Below are positions 1-12,152 of a stretch of 64,000 nucleotides of DNA, in pieces. The stretch is from Lepus europaeus (taxonomy: Eukaryota; Chordata; Mammalia; Lagomorpha; Leporidae). Numbering within the stretch: the first letter of the stretch is position 1; each line of letters starts with the position of its first letter. The stretch is taken from positions 59,316,448 to 59,380,447 of the forward strand of contig NC_084835.1 of NCBI RefSeq assembly GCF_033115175.1, in the 5' to 3' direction. The notes under the pieces are model-generated. The model worked only from the letters and a program-made list of their open reading frames with translations, made no database searches and was not told the origin of the DNA. A program made the translations under genes and the position numbers.

Positions 1-155
1 ACATGGGAGACCTGGAGGAAGTCCTGGCTCCAGACCGGCCCTACTCCAGCAGTTATGGCCCTTCTGGGGAGTGACCATTAGATGAAAGATCTTTCTCTGT
101 CTCTCCCTCTCCCTTGTAAACTCTGCTTTTCAAATAAATAAATCTTTAAAGAGAG
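1..155 (+). repeat. C-type SINE, 3' part cut by window edge
   Basis: The body and tail (CTCTCCCT then AAATAAATAAATC) of a SINE whose head lies outside the window. Confidence 0.8.
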
Positions 156-888
156 AGAAATATTACAATCACATTTCTTAAATCAGAGAAACTTTTCTAA
201 TTCAATAATAAAAAGATATGTGAAATAAAAATATTATTCTTAGGTAAGAAGTTAGCCTATGTGTATGAGAGGGGCCCAAGGAAAACAAAGCACCTGTGGA
301 AAGGAGTGAAGCAGCCCAGTATTTTACACTACAAAGTCCTGTCAATACCTCAGTAACTTTATAGGTGATACCAGCCTTCTTCCCAAGGAAAGCACCCTAG
401 GAGAATCCTCTCTGCCTGAGCTAAGTGGACTACCCAGTCTTATATTATTGGGCAATAAAACCTTGGGAGATTAGGCAATTAAAACCTTGGGAGAATTTTA
501 CCTATTTCACACCCAACAAATCCTTTATTCAAAAGGGGGTGGGGAGAAGAGAAACTGGGAAGAAATGGACCCCATTCCCTTTTGTAAGTCCCAGTCTGAA
601 TACAGACTGTGCTCTCTGCCTTTTCCTAAGATACCCACCTGGCCTGCAGGTGTATTCTATTCTTTCTATTGAACTATGCAATCTTGCTCATTCCAGTCTA
701 ATGGCTGGGCACTCTCACTCAGATTCTGTTCACAGATGCCCTACCCCATTAAGCCTTGTTACCTTAGTACTACTACGCTGTCTCACTTCTGAATTCTTTC
801 TTGTGGAAAGATAAGACAGAATTCCACCCATTAACATTATGGATCCACCCTATTAGCCGAAATATCTGATTTGCATGGCCTGTAGCTA
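156..888. other. Intronic DNA, possible old LTR
   Basis: There is no coding exon. Part of it (about 400-850), with a GGCAATAAAACC block followed by a pyrimidine-rich stretch, has the look of a decayed solo long terminal repeat. No paired LTR or internal region is seen. Confidence 0.3.
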
Positions 889-1573
889 TTTTTTTTTTTT
901 TAAAGATTTACTTATTTATATGAAAGGCAGAGTTCCAGAGAAGCAGAGGCAGAGGCAGAGGCAGAGATAGGTCTTCCATCTGCTGGTTCACTCCCCAGAT
1001 GGTCGCAATGGCCGGAGCTGGGCTGATCTGAAGCCGGGAGCCAGGAGCTTCTTCCGGGTCTCTCAGGTGGGTGCAGGGGCCCAAGAACTTGGGCCACCTT
1101 CTAATGCTTTTTTTTTTCAAAGATTTATTTATTTATTTGAAAATCAGAGTTACACAGAGAGAGAAGAGGCAGAGAGCGTGAGAGAGGTCTTCCATCTGCT
1201 GTTAACACTCCCCAGCTGGCCGCAACGGCCGGTGCTGTGACTATCTGTAGCCAGGAGGCAGGAGCTTTCTCCAGGTCTCCCACGTGGGTGCAAGGGCCCA
1301 AGGATGTGGGCCATTCTCCACTGCTTGCCCAGGCCCATAGCAGAGAATTTGATCAGAAGTGGAGCATCTGGGACTCCAACTGGCGCCCATATGGAATCTG
1401 GCACTAGAGTGGCTTTACTTGCTACGCCACAGTGCTGGCCACTCTATGGCTTTCCCAGGCCGTAGCAGAGAACTGGGTTGGCAGTTGAACAGCTGAGACT
1501 TGAATCAGCGCCCATATGGGATGCTGCCACTGCAGGCTACGGCTTCACCCACTACGCCACAGCGCCGGCCCTA
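889..1573 (-). repeat. C-type SINE, interrupted by a second SINE
   Basis: The poly(T)/tail end is at 889, the body stops near 1,107 in the CTACTGC-type block, and it resumes at 1,442 to end in CAGCGCCGGCC. TAGCTATT flanks both sides as a target duplication. Confidence 0.8.
1108..1441 (-). repeat. C-type SINE nested in the previous one
   Basis: A complete reversed copy from poly(T) to CAGTGCTGGCC, inserted in the body of the older element at 889-1,573. Confidence 0.8.
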
Positions 1574-1716
1574 GCCCATAGCTATTATAAAGTTCACTCC
1601 TATTATCCAACATCCAATTGGTACAGTATAGTTAAAGTGGGCTTTGTGAAAAATAAGCCTGATACTAAGAGCTAAGCCACATCACCTTATCAGAAAGACT
1701 TAAGAGAATATTTCCC

Positions 1717-2068
1717 TGGCCGGCGCCGTGGCTCACTAGGCTAATCCTCCGCCTTGCGGCGCCGGCACACCGGGTTCTAGTCCCGGTCGGGGCACCGATC
1801 CTGTCCCGGTTGCCCCTCTTCCAGGCCAGCTCTCTGCTGTGGCCAGGGAGTGCAGTGGAGGATGGCCCAAGTGCTTGGGTCCTGCACCCCATGGGAGACC
1901 AGGAGAAGCACCTGGCTCCTGCCATCGGATCAGCGCGGTGCGCCGGCCGCAGCGCGCCTACCGCGGCGGCCATTGGAGGGTGAACCAACGGCAAAAGGAA
2001 GACCTTTCTCTCTGTCTCTCTCTCTCACTATCCACTCTGCCTGTCAAAAAAAAAAAAAAAAAAAAGAG
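1717..2068 (+). repeat. Young C-type SINE (GGCTAATCC head, poly(A) tail)
   Basis: A full-length copy with a tRNA-like head, ending in a pure A run. It is flanked by a 14-bp target duplication, AGAGAATATTTCCC. Confidence 0.9.
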
Positions 2069-2191
2069 AGAGAATATTTCCCAAAAACAATAACATTAAC
2101 GTATCTTAGAGATCCTCAGAAGCAAGTGAGAAGCAGATTCTAACTTTCAACCCTAAAAGATGAAAGGAGGGGTATAAAAAATTAAAATACT

Positions 2192-2533
2192 GGGGGCTGG
2201 CGCTGTGGTATAGTAGACTAAGCATCCACCTTTGGCACTGACATCCCATATGGGCACCGGTTCAAGTCCCAGCTACTCCTCTTCTAATCCAGCTTTCTGA
2301 GATGGCCTGGGAAAGCAGTGGAAGATGGCCCAAGTCCTTGGGCCCCTGCACTCCGTGGGCGACGCAGAAGAAGCTCCTAGCTCCTGGCTTCGGATCGGCA
2401 CAGCTCCGGCCATTGCAGCTATCTGGAGAGTGAACTGGCAGATGACAAACGGAAGACTTTCTCTTTGTCACTCCCTCTCTGTGTGCAACTCTACCTCTCA
2501 AATAAATAAATAAAAATACTTGAAAAAAAAAAG
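2192..2533 (+). repeat. C-type SINE
   Basis: A full-length copy with an AAATAAATAAAT tail and the flanking duplication TTAAAATACTG. Confidence 0.88.
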
Positions 2534-2689
2534 TTAAAATACTGAATTGTTTTTAAGAACACAGACTTACTAATAACATCAAAAGATTCTAAAATAGTGA
2601 CACACAAACTTTTTGGCAAGTCTCATGAAAATGAGAAGAGAAAAATAAAGACAAAGACTAAAGAGAATGGCAGATGGGGTAAAAACAGG

Positions 2690-3045
2690 AATTAAAAAAG
2701 AATGCTATATTGATTTTTCACACCATGAGAAAATTATGGGCCTGGAAAAATGGATAATTTTCTGAGACCAAAGAAGAGCACAAAATAGAATATTATAAAT
2801 GAAATCCCCATATGAACATAAATGTAAAAATCCTAAATACTTTAAAACTCTCCAAATTCAATATGTTAGGAGATAATATTCATAATCAGGCAAGATTCAT
2901 CCAGAGAATGCAAAGATCGCTCATTATTAGAAAACCTCTACTGATAATCCACTGTATCCAAAGATTCAAAAAGAAAACCATATGATGATATCGATTAGTG
3001 GCAATAATAACAACAAAGATGAATGAACCTCTATTATTTATTTCC
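2690..3045 (+). mobile_element. Degenerate L1 fragment (ORF2 region)
   Basis: The text around 2,880-2,990 (ATTCATCCAGAGAATGCAAAG ... AACCATATGATGATATCGAT) follows the reverse-transcriptase part of old mammalian L1 ORF2, with many stops. A relic only. Confidence 0.6.
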
Positions 3046-3126
3046 AAGCTTTAAAGTAAAGCCCTTGAGTATTTTTGTTTCATTTCTGCCAATAAAATTG
3101 AGTTTCCCAGATATTTTAAAATGTAG

Positions 3127-3137
3127 TATTGTTGTTG

Positions 3138-3168
<31 letters not shown>
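3127..3168 (+). repeat. (GTT)n(ATT)n microsatellite
   Basis: A run of GTT then ATT triplets joined to the poly(T) end of the next SINE; probably grown from that SINE's tail. Confidence 0.85.
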
Positions 3169-3169
<1 letters not shown>

Positions 3170-3494
3170 TTTTTTTGACAGGCAGAGTGGATAGTGAGAG
3201 AGAGAGACAGAGAGAAAGGTCTTCCTTTTTGCCGTTGGTTCGCCCTCCAACGGCCGCTGCAGCCGGCGCATCTCGCTGATCCGAAGTCAGGAGCCAGGTG
3301 CTTCTCCTGGTCTCCCATGCGGGTGCAGGGACCAAGGACTTGGGCCATCCTCCACTGCACTCCCGGGCCACAGCAGAGAGCTGGCCTGGAAGAGGGGCAA
3401 CCGGGATAGAATCCGGCGCCCCAACCAGGACTAGAATCCAGTGTGCCGGCGCTGCAAGGCGGAGGATTAGCCTGTTAAGCCACAGCGCCGGCTG
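3169..3494 (-). repeat. Young C-type SINE
   Basis: A reversed copy with poly(T), GACAGGCAGAGTGG and the GGATTAGCC block; it ends at CAGCGCCGGC. Confidence 0.88.
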
Positions 3495-5081
3495 TACTGT
3501 TATTATTTTTATTCAGGTATGGTAAGGTCACTAGATCAAACAATGACTGCTATTGAAAAAAAAGTGTCACTCAGTTTCCAGAATATGGGCAACAGCCTTT
3601 CTTGTGGTTTTGGGAGGAAAGAAAGGGTGATGGAGGAGAAGCAGGTTAAGTACTAGCTAGTTTAAGGATTTTCAGTAGGCTCTAGGTTGTAAGGGTTGTT
3701 TCTCTAATTGTCTTGTACCTGGTTCTATAGTAATTAGGGCAGCCAGTTAGTAGCTCAGGATATGAGGCCCATAAAGTTGATGGATGAGGTGTGGACTCTG
3801 GATTAATTTGCATGTGAAAGGTATGTGTCTAAGTGAGCTGTTTACTACCTCTAAACCTGGGAGGGACAATATTTCAAGAGTTAGCACAGTCTCAGCGAAA
3901 TACAGAAAATAAAAAGGCACAACTAATACAAATGTTCATTGACTTGCAATGGGGTTATATCACAATAAATTTACCTTAAATAGAAAATATTGAAGTAAAA
4001 AATGGCTTTAATACTGAGAATCTGTCAAGCATCATAGCTTAGTCTCAATTTAACTGTGTTCAGAACAGTTATATTAGTTGGGCAAAATCATCTAACACAA
4101 AACTCACTTTATAACAGTGTTGAGTATCTCACGTAATTTACCTCATGAAATTTACTGGCTACTGTACTTAAAGTGAAAAACAGAATGAGAATAGGGGTGC
4201 AATTTCACACCAACATAAAGTGGAAAAACTAAGTCAAATCATTATAAATTGAGAAGTGATATACAAAGGTCAAGGAACAAAATTCCAAAGCCTTGCCTTA
4301 GAAAAGGAATCTTTGCTACGAATAAAAGATCTAAGAAAAACAGACACCATTCTCCTTTGCAGCTACAGTAGACACTGTTCTGCTATAAATGAATTAAAAC
4401 AAATAAAATTGACAGTATATCAAATGGAAAATATTCAAAAGATTGTATCAATGTTCTTCGCAATTCTGAAATTAGTGTAATTTTTCATAACTACTTCCAA
4501 CCTGTTAACCTTCTGTAAAACAGAACTTATCCTTGCATGTGTTATTCTTGAACAAAGGGTTTCTGTGAGATCCAAAAATGGCAGGATGAGAGTGATTTTC
4601 TATCACTACAGCTATGAAACACTGAATGTACTAATGGCCTTCATCAGCTCCTTAACAAAAAAGAAATGAGGCAAAAATTTACCTAGAATACACACACAAA
4701 CACATATATGTAAATATAAAACTTTTAAAAGGTATAAATCAAAATGTCAATGACTATGTGTGGGTAGTAGCACTACACATGAACTGCGAGATAATTCTCC
4801 ATGTCTTAAATTATGTATATTTTAGAACCAAAGGCACTAATTCCCTTTGTTCTCAACTGTTTTTTAATGGATCCTGATATAAGGCACAGTCTCATAAGAT
4901 ACAGCTGTCTTCCCTCCAGAGCAAAGGACACATCTGTTCATTGTTCTAAATAATAAATTCTCCTTCTAGGGCAAAGATCAGGCAGACTTCCCACCACAGA
5001 AGCTTTGAATTCCTCTCCTGTAATACAACCCACTGTGTATGCAAGTGTATTGCATACATCTTATGAAAAACAAGGATCAGG
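3495..5081. other. ANKRD12 intron 2, no gene seen
   Basis: AT-rich unique DNA. No splice-bounded frame resembling ANKRD12 and no clear repeat. Confidence 0.5.
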
Positions 5082-5378
5082 GCAGGTGATGTGGCATAGT
5101 CCATAAAGCCACTGCCTATAGTGCTGGCATCCCATATAGATGCCAATTTGAGTCCAACCTGCTCCATTTCTGATCCAGCTTCTTGCTAATACCTGGGAAA
5201 GCAGTGGAGGATGGTCCAACTGCTTAGGACCCTGCACCCACATGGCAGACCCAGAAGAAGCTCTTGGCCACTGGTTTTGGATCAGCCCAGCTCTGGCCAT
5301 TGTAGTCATTTGGGGAGTGAACCAGCAGACAGAAGATCTCTCTAACTCTGACTTTCAAATAAATAAATAAATATTCAA
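5082..5378 (+). repeat. C-type SINE with 17-bp target duplication
   Basis: An older-type copy, yet the duplication GAAAAACAAGGATCAGG is exact on both sides (5,065-5,081 and 5,379-5,395). Confidence 0.88.
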
Positions 5379-5513
5379 GAAAAACAAGGATCAGGAAACA
5401 GGCACAAATGCCTATTACTATATTTTATGACTGACCCAGAAGTTCTATGTCTTCCAGTATCCATGAAACTGATTAGCTTGCAAGCAGGGTAAAACCTCAG
5501 ATCCCTCAGTTTC

Positions 5514-5552
5514 TTTTTTTTTTTTTTTTAATTTTTATTTGACATATAGAGT

Positions 5553-5602
<50 letters not shown>

Positions 5603-5861
5603 TCTTCCTTCCCTTGGCTCACTCCCCAAATGGCCGTTATGGCCGGTGCTGTGCCAATCTGAAGCCAGGAGCCAGGTGCTTTTCCTGGTCTCCCACACGG
5701 GTACAGATGCCCAAGCACTTGGGCCATCCTCCACTGCCTTCCCAGGCCACAGCAGAGAGTTGCACTGGAAGAGGAGCAACCGGGACTAGAACTCGGTGCC
5801 CATATGGGATGCTGGCACCGCAGGTGGAAGATTAACCAAGTGAGCCACGGCGCCGGCCCCA
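5514..5861 (-). repeat. C-type SINE
   Basis: A reversed copy with a long (GA)n stretch near its 3' end and an exact duplication AGATCCCTCAGTTTC. Confidence 0.9.
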
Positions 5862-5920
5862 AGATCCCTCAGTTTCTGATAAGGCAATTTCTACTTTCAT
5901 TACGCGTAAACATATTTTCT

Positions 5921-6260
5921 AGGCCGGTGCCATGGCTTAACAGGCTAATCCTCCACCTTGCGGCGCCGGCACACCAGGTTCTAGTCCCGGTTGGGGCGCC
6001 GGATTCTATCCCGGTTGCCCTTCTTCCAGGCCAGCTCTCTGCTATGGCCCGGGAAGGCAGTGGAGGATGGCCCAAGTGCTTGGGCCCTGCACCCGCATGG
6101 GAGACCAGGAGAAGCACCTGGCTCCTGGCTTCAGATCGGCACGATGCGCCGGCCGCAGCAGCCACTGGAGGGTGAACCAATGGCAAAAAGGAAGACCTTT
6201 CTCTCTGTCTCTCTCTCTCACTATCCACTCTGCCTGTCAAAAACAAAAACAAAAAAAACC
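5921..6260 (+). repeat. Young C-type SINE
   Basis: Full length with a GGCTAATCC head and an A-rich tail with two C interruptions; duplication ACATATTTTCT. It forms an inverted pair with the copy at 5,514-5,861. Confidence 0.9.
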
Positions 6261-6326
6261 ACATATTTTCTGATATTCGTAAAATAAACATGTTATTACA
6301 TTACTTGCATAATAAAAGAAAAAATG

Positions 6327-6622
6327 TTGGGGCCTGTGCTATGGTACAATGGGTTAAAGCCCTGGCCTGAAGCTCCTGTATCCCATATGGGTGCGAGCTG
6401 CTCCACTTCAGATCCAGCTCCCTGCTAATATGCCTGGGAAAGCAGCAGAGGATAGCCCAAGTCCTTGGAGCCCTGCACCCACGTGAAAAACCTGGGAAAA
6501 GCTCCTGGCTCCTTGCTTCAGACTGGCTCAGCTCTGGTCTTTGCAGCCATTTGGGGAATGATCTAGTGGATGGAAGATTGTCTCTGTCTCTCTCTGAAAT
6601 TGTCTTTCAAATAAATAAAAGA
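6327..6622 (+). repeat. C-type SINE
   Basis: An older copy ending CAAATAAATAAAAG; the next SINE starts at its tail. Confidence 0.85.
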
Positions 6623-6945
6623 GGGGGCCGTCGCTGTGGCATGGTGGGTAAAGCCACCGTCTGCAGTTCTGGCATCCCATACAGGCACCCATTTGAGTCC
6701 CAGCTTCTCCTCTTCCAATCTAGCTCTCTGCTATGGCCTGGGAAAGCAAAAGAAGATAGCTCATGTCCTTGGGCCCCTGCACCCACATGGGAGACTCGGA
6801 AGAAGCTCCTGGCTTTGGATTGGTGCAGCTCCAACCACTGCAGCCATATGGAGAATGAATCAGCGAATGGAAGACCTCTCTCTCTCTCTCTCTGCCTCTG
6901 AAATAAATAAATAAATCTTTTATTTTTTTTAAAAAAAGGAATAAA
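6623..6945 (+). repeat. C-type SINE in tandem with the previous copy
   Basis: Head GGGGGCCGTCGCTGTGGC, tail AAATAAATAAATAAATC; it inserted into or beside the A-rich tail of the preceding copy. Confidence 0.85.
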
Positions 6946-6999
6946 GAAAGATGGATAGATGTAAAAAGACATTCACAATGTTTAATAACAAAAACTGTT

Positions 7000-7175
7000 A
7001 GCATTTATTGAGCACTATGTGCCGAGTATTGTGTTACCAATAATACACTATTTTCACTGCCACAATAATTCTTCAAGGCACTACTGTTCTTGATGAAACA
7101 GACACACATACACACACACACAGAAGTTACAGAAGTTATATAAATTTATCCAAGGTCACAGACTTGGGAAATGGG
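7000..7175 (-). repeat. MIR-type SINE, old
   Basis: Reads like a reversed MIR: ATTTATTGAGCACTATGTGCC at its start and CCAAGGTCACAGACTTGG near its end, with a (CA)n insertion at 7,098-7,125. Confidence 0.6.
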
Positions 7176-7308
7176 TGTTAGTATCTTTGCCAGTTTTGCC
7201 ATCAAGGGTCAAGAGGTAGGGAAAGCATTACCAAATCTTTGTGAGGTCTTGGATTTTTTTTTTTTTCCCTTAAGTAACTGTGTTAATCTTAAGAAATAAA
7301 GAATAATT

Positions 7309-7586
7309 GGGGGCTCTTGCTTGGCACAGTGGTTGAGTCACTGCTTGGGCTGTATACACCCATATTAAGAGTGTCTAGTTAGAGTCCCAGCTCCTCTACT
7401 TCTAATCCAGCTTCTAGCTTCCTGTTAATGTGCCTCCTTGGAGGCAGCAGGTGATGATTCAAATACTTGGGTCCCTGACACCCATGAGGGAGTGCATGGA
7501 GTTCAGGGCTCCTGGTTTCAGTTTGGCCCAACCCTGGTTGTTCTTCTCTGCCTTCCAAATAACATAAAAATAAATAATTTTTAAAA
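7309..7586 (+). repeat. Old C-type SINE
   Basis: A diverged copy with a short AAAATAAATAATT tail, ending 160 bp from ANKRD12 exon 2 on its intron 2 side. Confidence 0.75.
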
Positions 7587-7732
7587 ACGAAAAACAATCA
7601 TGTCCCTAAGAAATAAAATTACTTCTAACGGGCTTACATACAAGTTAGGTTTATTTTATATCCATCCTGTTTTTTATAAGTAATTACTAACATACTAAAT
7701 TGGGAGCCTTTTTTGCAGTTCCAAGAGAGTCA

Positions 7733-7882
<150 letters not shown>

Positions 7883-8636
7883 CTGTAAAGAATGGATAAA
7901 TAAGGTTTACTTATACACAGTAGAATCTACTAAAAGTTTATGTACCACAATTAGTACAATTCTGTCTTCTCTATGTCCCTCCCTATAAAATCACTAACCA
8001 CTTAATAACTTAAGCTTATAATCCAAGTTCTCTTGCTCAAGTCTACTCAGCCTATCACTAAAATGAGGAAAAGAAAATTACTTTTCTATTACTTGCCACC
8101 TTCTCTAGACTAGTAATACTTGGAGTCTTCTTTGTACCTGGGAACAATGAAGTGAAGCAGTAGCAAAGGGTTTCTTGTTAAGCATGGATTCACAGGTAGG
8201 GAGTTCCCAATACTTTTCCTGGTAGCTGTTGTGTTAGTCTGGAAGCATTTCTGCAGACCCAACCAAGAAATTGAAGTGTTGTAGATTGGTATCTAATTCC
8301 CTTTATCAAACCCATCCGACTTAAACTCTGTAGAGGAATTTAAAATCCTTCACTGAACATCTCCAGGCACTTTATCAACCTATGTGTTGACAGAATACTT
8401 ATATTGTGCTATAATTATCACTTCATGCAACATTTTCTTTCCAATTTATTCAGCCTTTTCTCTCCTACTTTGAAAGCTGACTACAAAGGTCAAGGACTCT
8501 CCCAGAAGCTTATGCTTACAACAAGCTTATAATTGAGATAAAAAATAGGGGGAAGAGGGTTCTACACATAAAAGAAGCAGTTATGAGGCTAGCTCTGTGC
8601 TGCTAATAAACTATTAACCATATGTGGTAACGACTG
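7883..8636. other. ANKRD12 intron 1 next to exon 2, unique DNA
   Basis: About 750 bp with no repeat recognised; it includes the branch and pyrimidine region of the exon 2 acceptor. Confidence 0.5.
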
Positions 8637-8948
8637 CACTGACAGGCATTATGACACAGCAGGTTAAGCCACTGTTTGGGATGACCACATCCCAGTGGAG
8701 TGCCAGTTCGAGTACCAGCTACGTTGCTCTTCCAATTCAGCTTCCTGCTGATGTGCTTTGGAGGCAATGGATAAATGCTCAGGTGCTTGGGCCCCAGTCA
8801 TCCATGTGGGAGACCCAGACAGAGTTTCTGGCTCCTGGCTTTAGCTGGGCGCAGCCTTGGCTGTAAAAGACATTCTGGGGGAAATGAAGTAGGAGATGGA
8901 AAGTATCTTCTGTCTCTCCTTCTCATAAATAAATCTTTAACAAAAAAT
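8637..8948 (+). repeat. Old C-type SINE
   Basis: A diverged head (GACAGGCATTATGACACAGC) and tail CATAAATAAATC. Confidence 0.75.
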
Positions 8949-9331
8949 AAAATAGCTACTGTATTATACAACAGATATACATTTCTTTCATCACAGAATG
9001 CTCTACTACACATTAGTGGGCTAGACTGACGCTCCTAGCCAAGTGAAGCATTACTTGGGTCACAAAACATACAGAATGATTAACAAGTTACATAACAAGT
9101 TATATTATATTCCTATAATATCTATATATAAATTATTAAAATTCAGATACCTTTACCAGCTTAGTAATAAAATCTGCTATGCTCTTCAAATTTTTCTATT
9201 GGTGCTTTAAAATTTGTTTGGTTTTAATGGAAACAAAACCAAAAAAATCTTAAAAGAACTGAGCTAATTTCTAAATTGTCAAAACCATAGTAAATTGATC
9301 TGGATATAGTCAAATCAGAATATACCACAAC

Positions 9332-9635
9332 AGGGGCAGGCATTTGGTTCAGTGGTTAACACTTTGCTTGGGACACTTGCAACCTATCCAAGTCCCTCGA
9401 TTTGTGTCTTGGCCCATCTTCTGATCCAGCTTCCTGCTAATGTGTACTCTGTGAGGCAGCAGGTGATGGCTTGAGTGGTAGAGTCCCTGCAACCTGCTTA
9501 AAAGACCCAAATTGAGTTCCTGGGTCCTGGGGCTTCAGTCTAATCCAGCCCAGGCTGTTGCAGACATCTGGGGAGCAAACCAGTATATGGAAGAAAGACC
9601 TGGTTCTGTCTTTCAAAAAAAAAAAAAAAAAAAAA
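9332..9635 (+). repeat. Old C-type SINE
   Basis: Head GGGGCAGGCATTTGGTTCAG, poly(A) tail; 44 bp from an opposed copy. Confidence 0.78.
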
Positions 9636-9678
9636 GTATGAGAACATTTAAAAACTGCCTAGATTCAAATCTTTCATT

Positions 9679-10008
9679 AAAAAATATTTATTTATTTATT
9701 TATTTGAAAGGCAGAGTGACAGAAGGAGAAACAGAGATGGGGGTGGGGGAAGATTTTTTTATCCACTGGTTCATTCCCTAAATGCCTAAAACAGCTGGGG
9801 TTAGGCCTGCAGAAGCCAGGAACTTCACACAGATCTCCTTAGACAGCGGCAGGAACCCAAGTACTTGGGTCATCATCTGCTGCCTTCCAGGTGCATTAAC
9901 AAGAAGCTGGATCAGAAGCGCACAGTAGCTGAGAACTTGAAATAGGAACTCCAATACTGGATGCAGGGCAAAACAAGTAGTGGCTTAACCTACAACATCC
10001 ACCCCCAA
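9679..10008 (-). repeat. Old C-type SINE
   Basis: Reversed, with ATTTATTTATTTATTTGAAA at its tail end; inverted relative to the neighbour at 9,332-9,635. Confidence 0.75.
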
Positions 10009-10109
10009 AATCTTTCATTTTACAGGAGAGAAACTTAAAAGAAATTAAAGAACTTTTCTGACATTTCACACAAGAGGCAAAGTTTACTTTGGGGCCATTC
10101 AACTGTAAG

Positions 10110-10640
10110 AACTCTAACCATATTATAACACAGCACTGACCGTAAAGCTGGCTTTATATAAAGCTTACAGAGTTACAAGTCACGGAAAAACACAAAAACT
10201 CTGACCCAAAAAAGCAAACTGAGTTGCATGAATTCAAAAACAGCCCGAGACTACAAAGATAAAGTATCTGTCTTGCAGATGAAGCAAATTAAAACTAACG
10301 GAATATCACATTTTTTTGAGAAAAATTGTACAGCAATAATATACTAAATAGACCATATGTTGGGAAAAGCTTACAGTATTTTTCAGAAGCTGCATTTATA
10401 AAAACATAACCCAAAAGGCGGCAATTAATGGAAAACCGAGGAATGAAAATAGAAGCAATAAATAATAAAATGACTAATCCAAATGTATCAATAATTATAT
10501 GAAATACAAATGGTTTAAACACACCAAACAAAAGACAGAAATTTTCAGGAGGGAAAAATGTGACCAAAAAGAAATTCACTTTAAATACAACAATAAAGGG
10601 AAGTTAATATAAAAGAATGGGAAAGATATGCCAGGCAAAC
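10110..10640 (+). mobile_element. Degenerate L1 fragment (ORF2, 5' part)
   Basis: The text from 10,500 (ACAAATGGTTTAAACACACC ... ATCAAAAGAAAGCAG) follows old L1 ORF2. It is the left end of a broken L1 that continues to about 13.4 kb. Confidence 0.65.
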
Positions 10641-10660
10641 ATTAATCAAAAGAAAGCAGG

Positions 10661-10734
10661 GAGCGGGCATTGTGGTGCTCCAGCATCCCATATCGGAGTG
10701 TTTGTCTGAGTCCCAGCTGCCCTGCTTCCAATCC
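10661..10734 (+). repeat. 5' fragment of a C-type SINE
   Basis: Only the head survives before the opposed copy at 10,735. Confidence 0.65.
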
Positions 10735-11041
10735 TTTTTTTTTTTTTTTTTTTTTGGTCCCCTCTCAAGATTTATTTGACAGGCAGAGTTACAGAGAGAG
10801 GGAGAGATATGGAGAGAGGTCTTCCATCTATTGGTTCACTTCCCAAATGCCTGCAATGGACTGAACTGGGCCGATTCAAAGCCAGGAGCTAGGAGCTTCT
10901 TCTGGGTCTCCCAAGCAGGTGCAGGGGCCCAAACACTTGAGCCATCTTCTGCTTTCCTAGCTGGGACTTGAACCGGCATCCATATGGGATGTCAGCGCCA
11001 GGAGGCAGAGGCTTAACCTACTAAGCTATGGCACCAGCCCC
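10735..11041 (-). repeat. C-type SINE
   Basis: Poly(T), then TTTATTTGACAGGCAGAGTTAC, ending GGCACCAGCCCC; a near-repeat CTTCCAATCC/CTTCAATCC flanks it. Confidence 0.8.
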
Positions 11042-11069
11042 TTCAATCCATTCTTAGGGTAGAAAAAAG

Positions 11070-11107
11070 TGTGTGTGTGTGTGTGTGTATATATATGTAT
11101 ATATATG
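11070..11107 (+). repeat. (GT)n(AT)n microsatellite
   Basis: About nine GT units followed by ATATAT blocks, at the tail end of the next reversed SINE. Confidence 0.9.
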
Positions 11108-11414
11108 ATTTATTTATTCATTTGAGAGGCAGAACCACAGAGAGAGGAAGAGACAGAGAGAAGTCTTCCACCCGCTGGTTCACTCCCCAAATGGCCACAA
11201 CAGCCAGAACTGGGCCAATCTGAAGTCAGGAGCTTCTTCTGGGTCTCTGACTTGTATGCAGTGGCCCAAGCACTTGGACCATCTTCTACTGCCTTCTCAG
11301 GCTATAAGCAGAGAGCTGGATGGGAAGAGGAGCAGCTGGAATACAAACTGGTAACCATATGGAACGCTGGCAGCACAGGTGGAAGCTTAACCTACTATGC
11401 CACAGCACTGGCCA
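11107..11414 (-). repeat. C-type SINE
   Basis: Starts GATTTATTTATTCATTTGAG and ends CACAGCACTGGCC. Confidence 0.82.
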
Positions 11415-11419
11415 GGGGG

Positions 11420-12134
11420 ATAAATATTTTTAATATTTTTTAGGACTATAGTCACAAATATAAAGCAGTAATAAAAGAAACAAAAGAAGACATAAATAAA
11501 TGGACAGTTACAAGTACACCTGGTACATGGATGAGAGTACTCAATATTGTTAAAATGTCAAATTTTCCCCAAATTGCTCTATAAATTCAAATGTAATCCT
11601 AGTCAAAAATCCCAGGTTTTTTTTTTTTTTTTTGGTGGAAACTGACCAACTGTTCCTAGAATATATATGGAAATGCTAATGCCCTAGAAAAGTCCAAAGA
11701 ATTTGGGGGAAAAATAAACTGGTAGATTCACATTACCTGACTTCTATACTTTATAAAAAACAGTAAGCAAGACAGATTAAAGACATACAAATGTACCTAT
11801 CTGTGTCCAGCTGATATTCAAAAAAACTGCCAATGTAATTCACTGGGAAGAGGATATATTCCTTTTAACAAATGGTGAACAACTGTATATCCATATGCAA
11901 AAAAAAAAAAAAGACTGACTCTTACCTAACGCCACAAAGAAGTACCTCAAAATGTATCACATATCTAAATGTATGAGCTAAAACTATACAACCTCTAGCA
12001 GAAAACAGATTTTAGTGGCTTTGGATTAGACACAGGTTTCTTATATAAACTATGAAAAATAGAAACTGAAAAAGGAAAAAATGAATAAGCTGGACTTCAC
12101 AAGTATTAACTTTTGCTCCTTAAGTTATCCTGTT
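11420..12134 (+). mobile_element. Degenerate L1 fragment (ORF2, 3' half)
   Basis: Phrases such as CAAATGGTGAACAACTGTATATCC, CTGACTCTTACCTAACGCC and AATAAGCTGGACTTCAC follow old L1 ORF2 in order. Stops and indels abound; not active. Confidence 0.75.
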
Positions 12135-12152
12135 AGAATATGAAAAGTAAGT

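Noticed and set aside
425..814. 129-codon plus-strand frame
   Set aside because: No recognised domain, AT-rich composition, no splice or promoter context; it lies in a probable LTR remnant inside an intron.
1720..1790. tRNA-like A/B-box blocks in the SINE heads
   Set aside because: They are the tRNA-derived promoters of SINEs; no complete cloverleaf or anticodon arm could be supported anywhere.
5506..5862. Repeated frames with translations such as ...AQVLGPLHPHGRP... and ...EREREREKGLPF... at scores of places
   Set aside because: They are translations of the C-type SINE on one strand or the other, not genes; the same peptides recur wherever a SINE lies.
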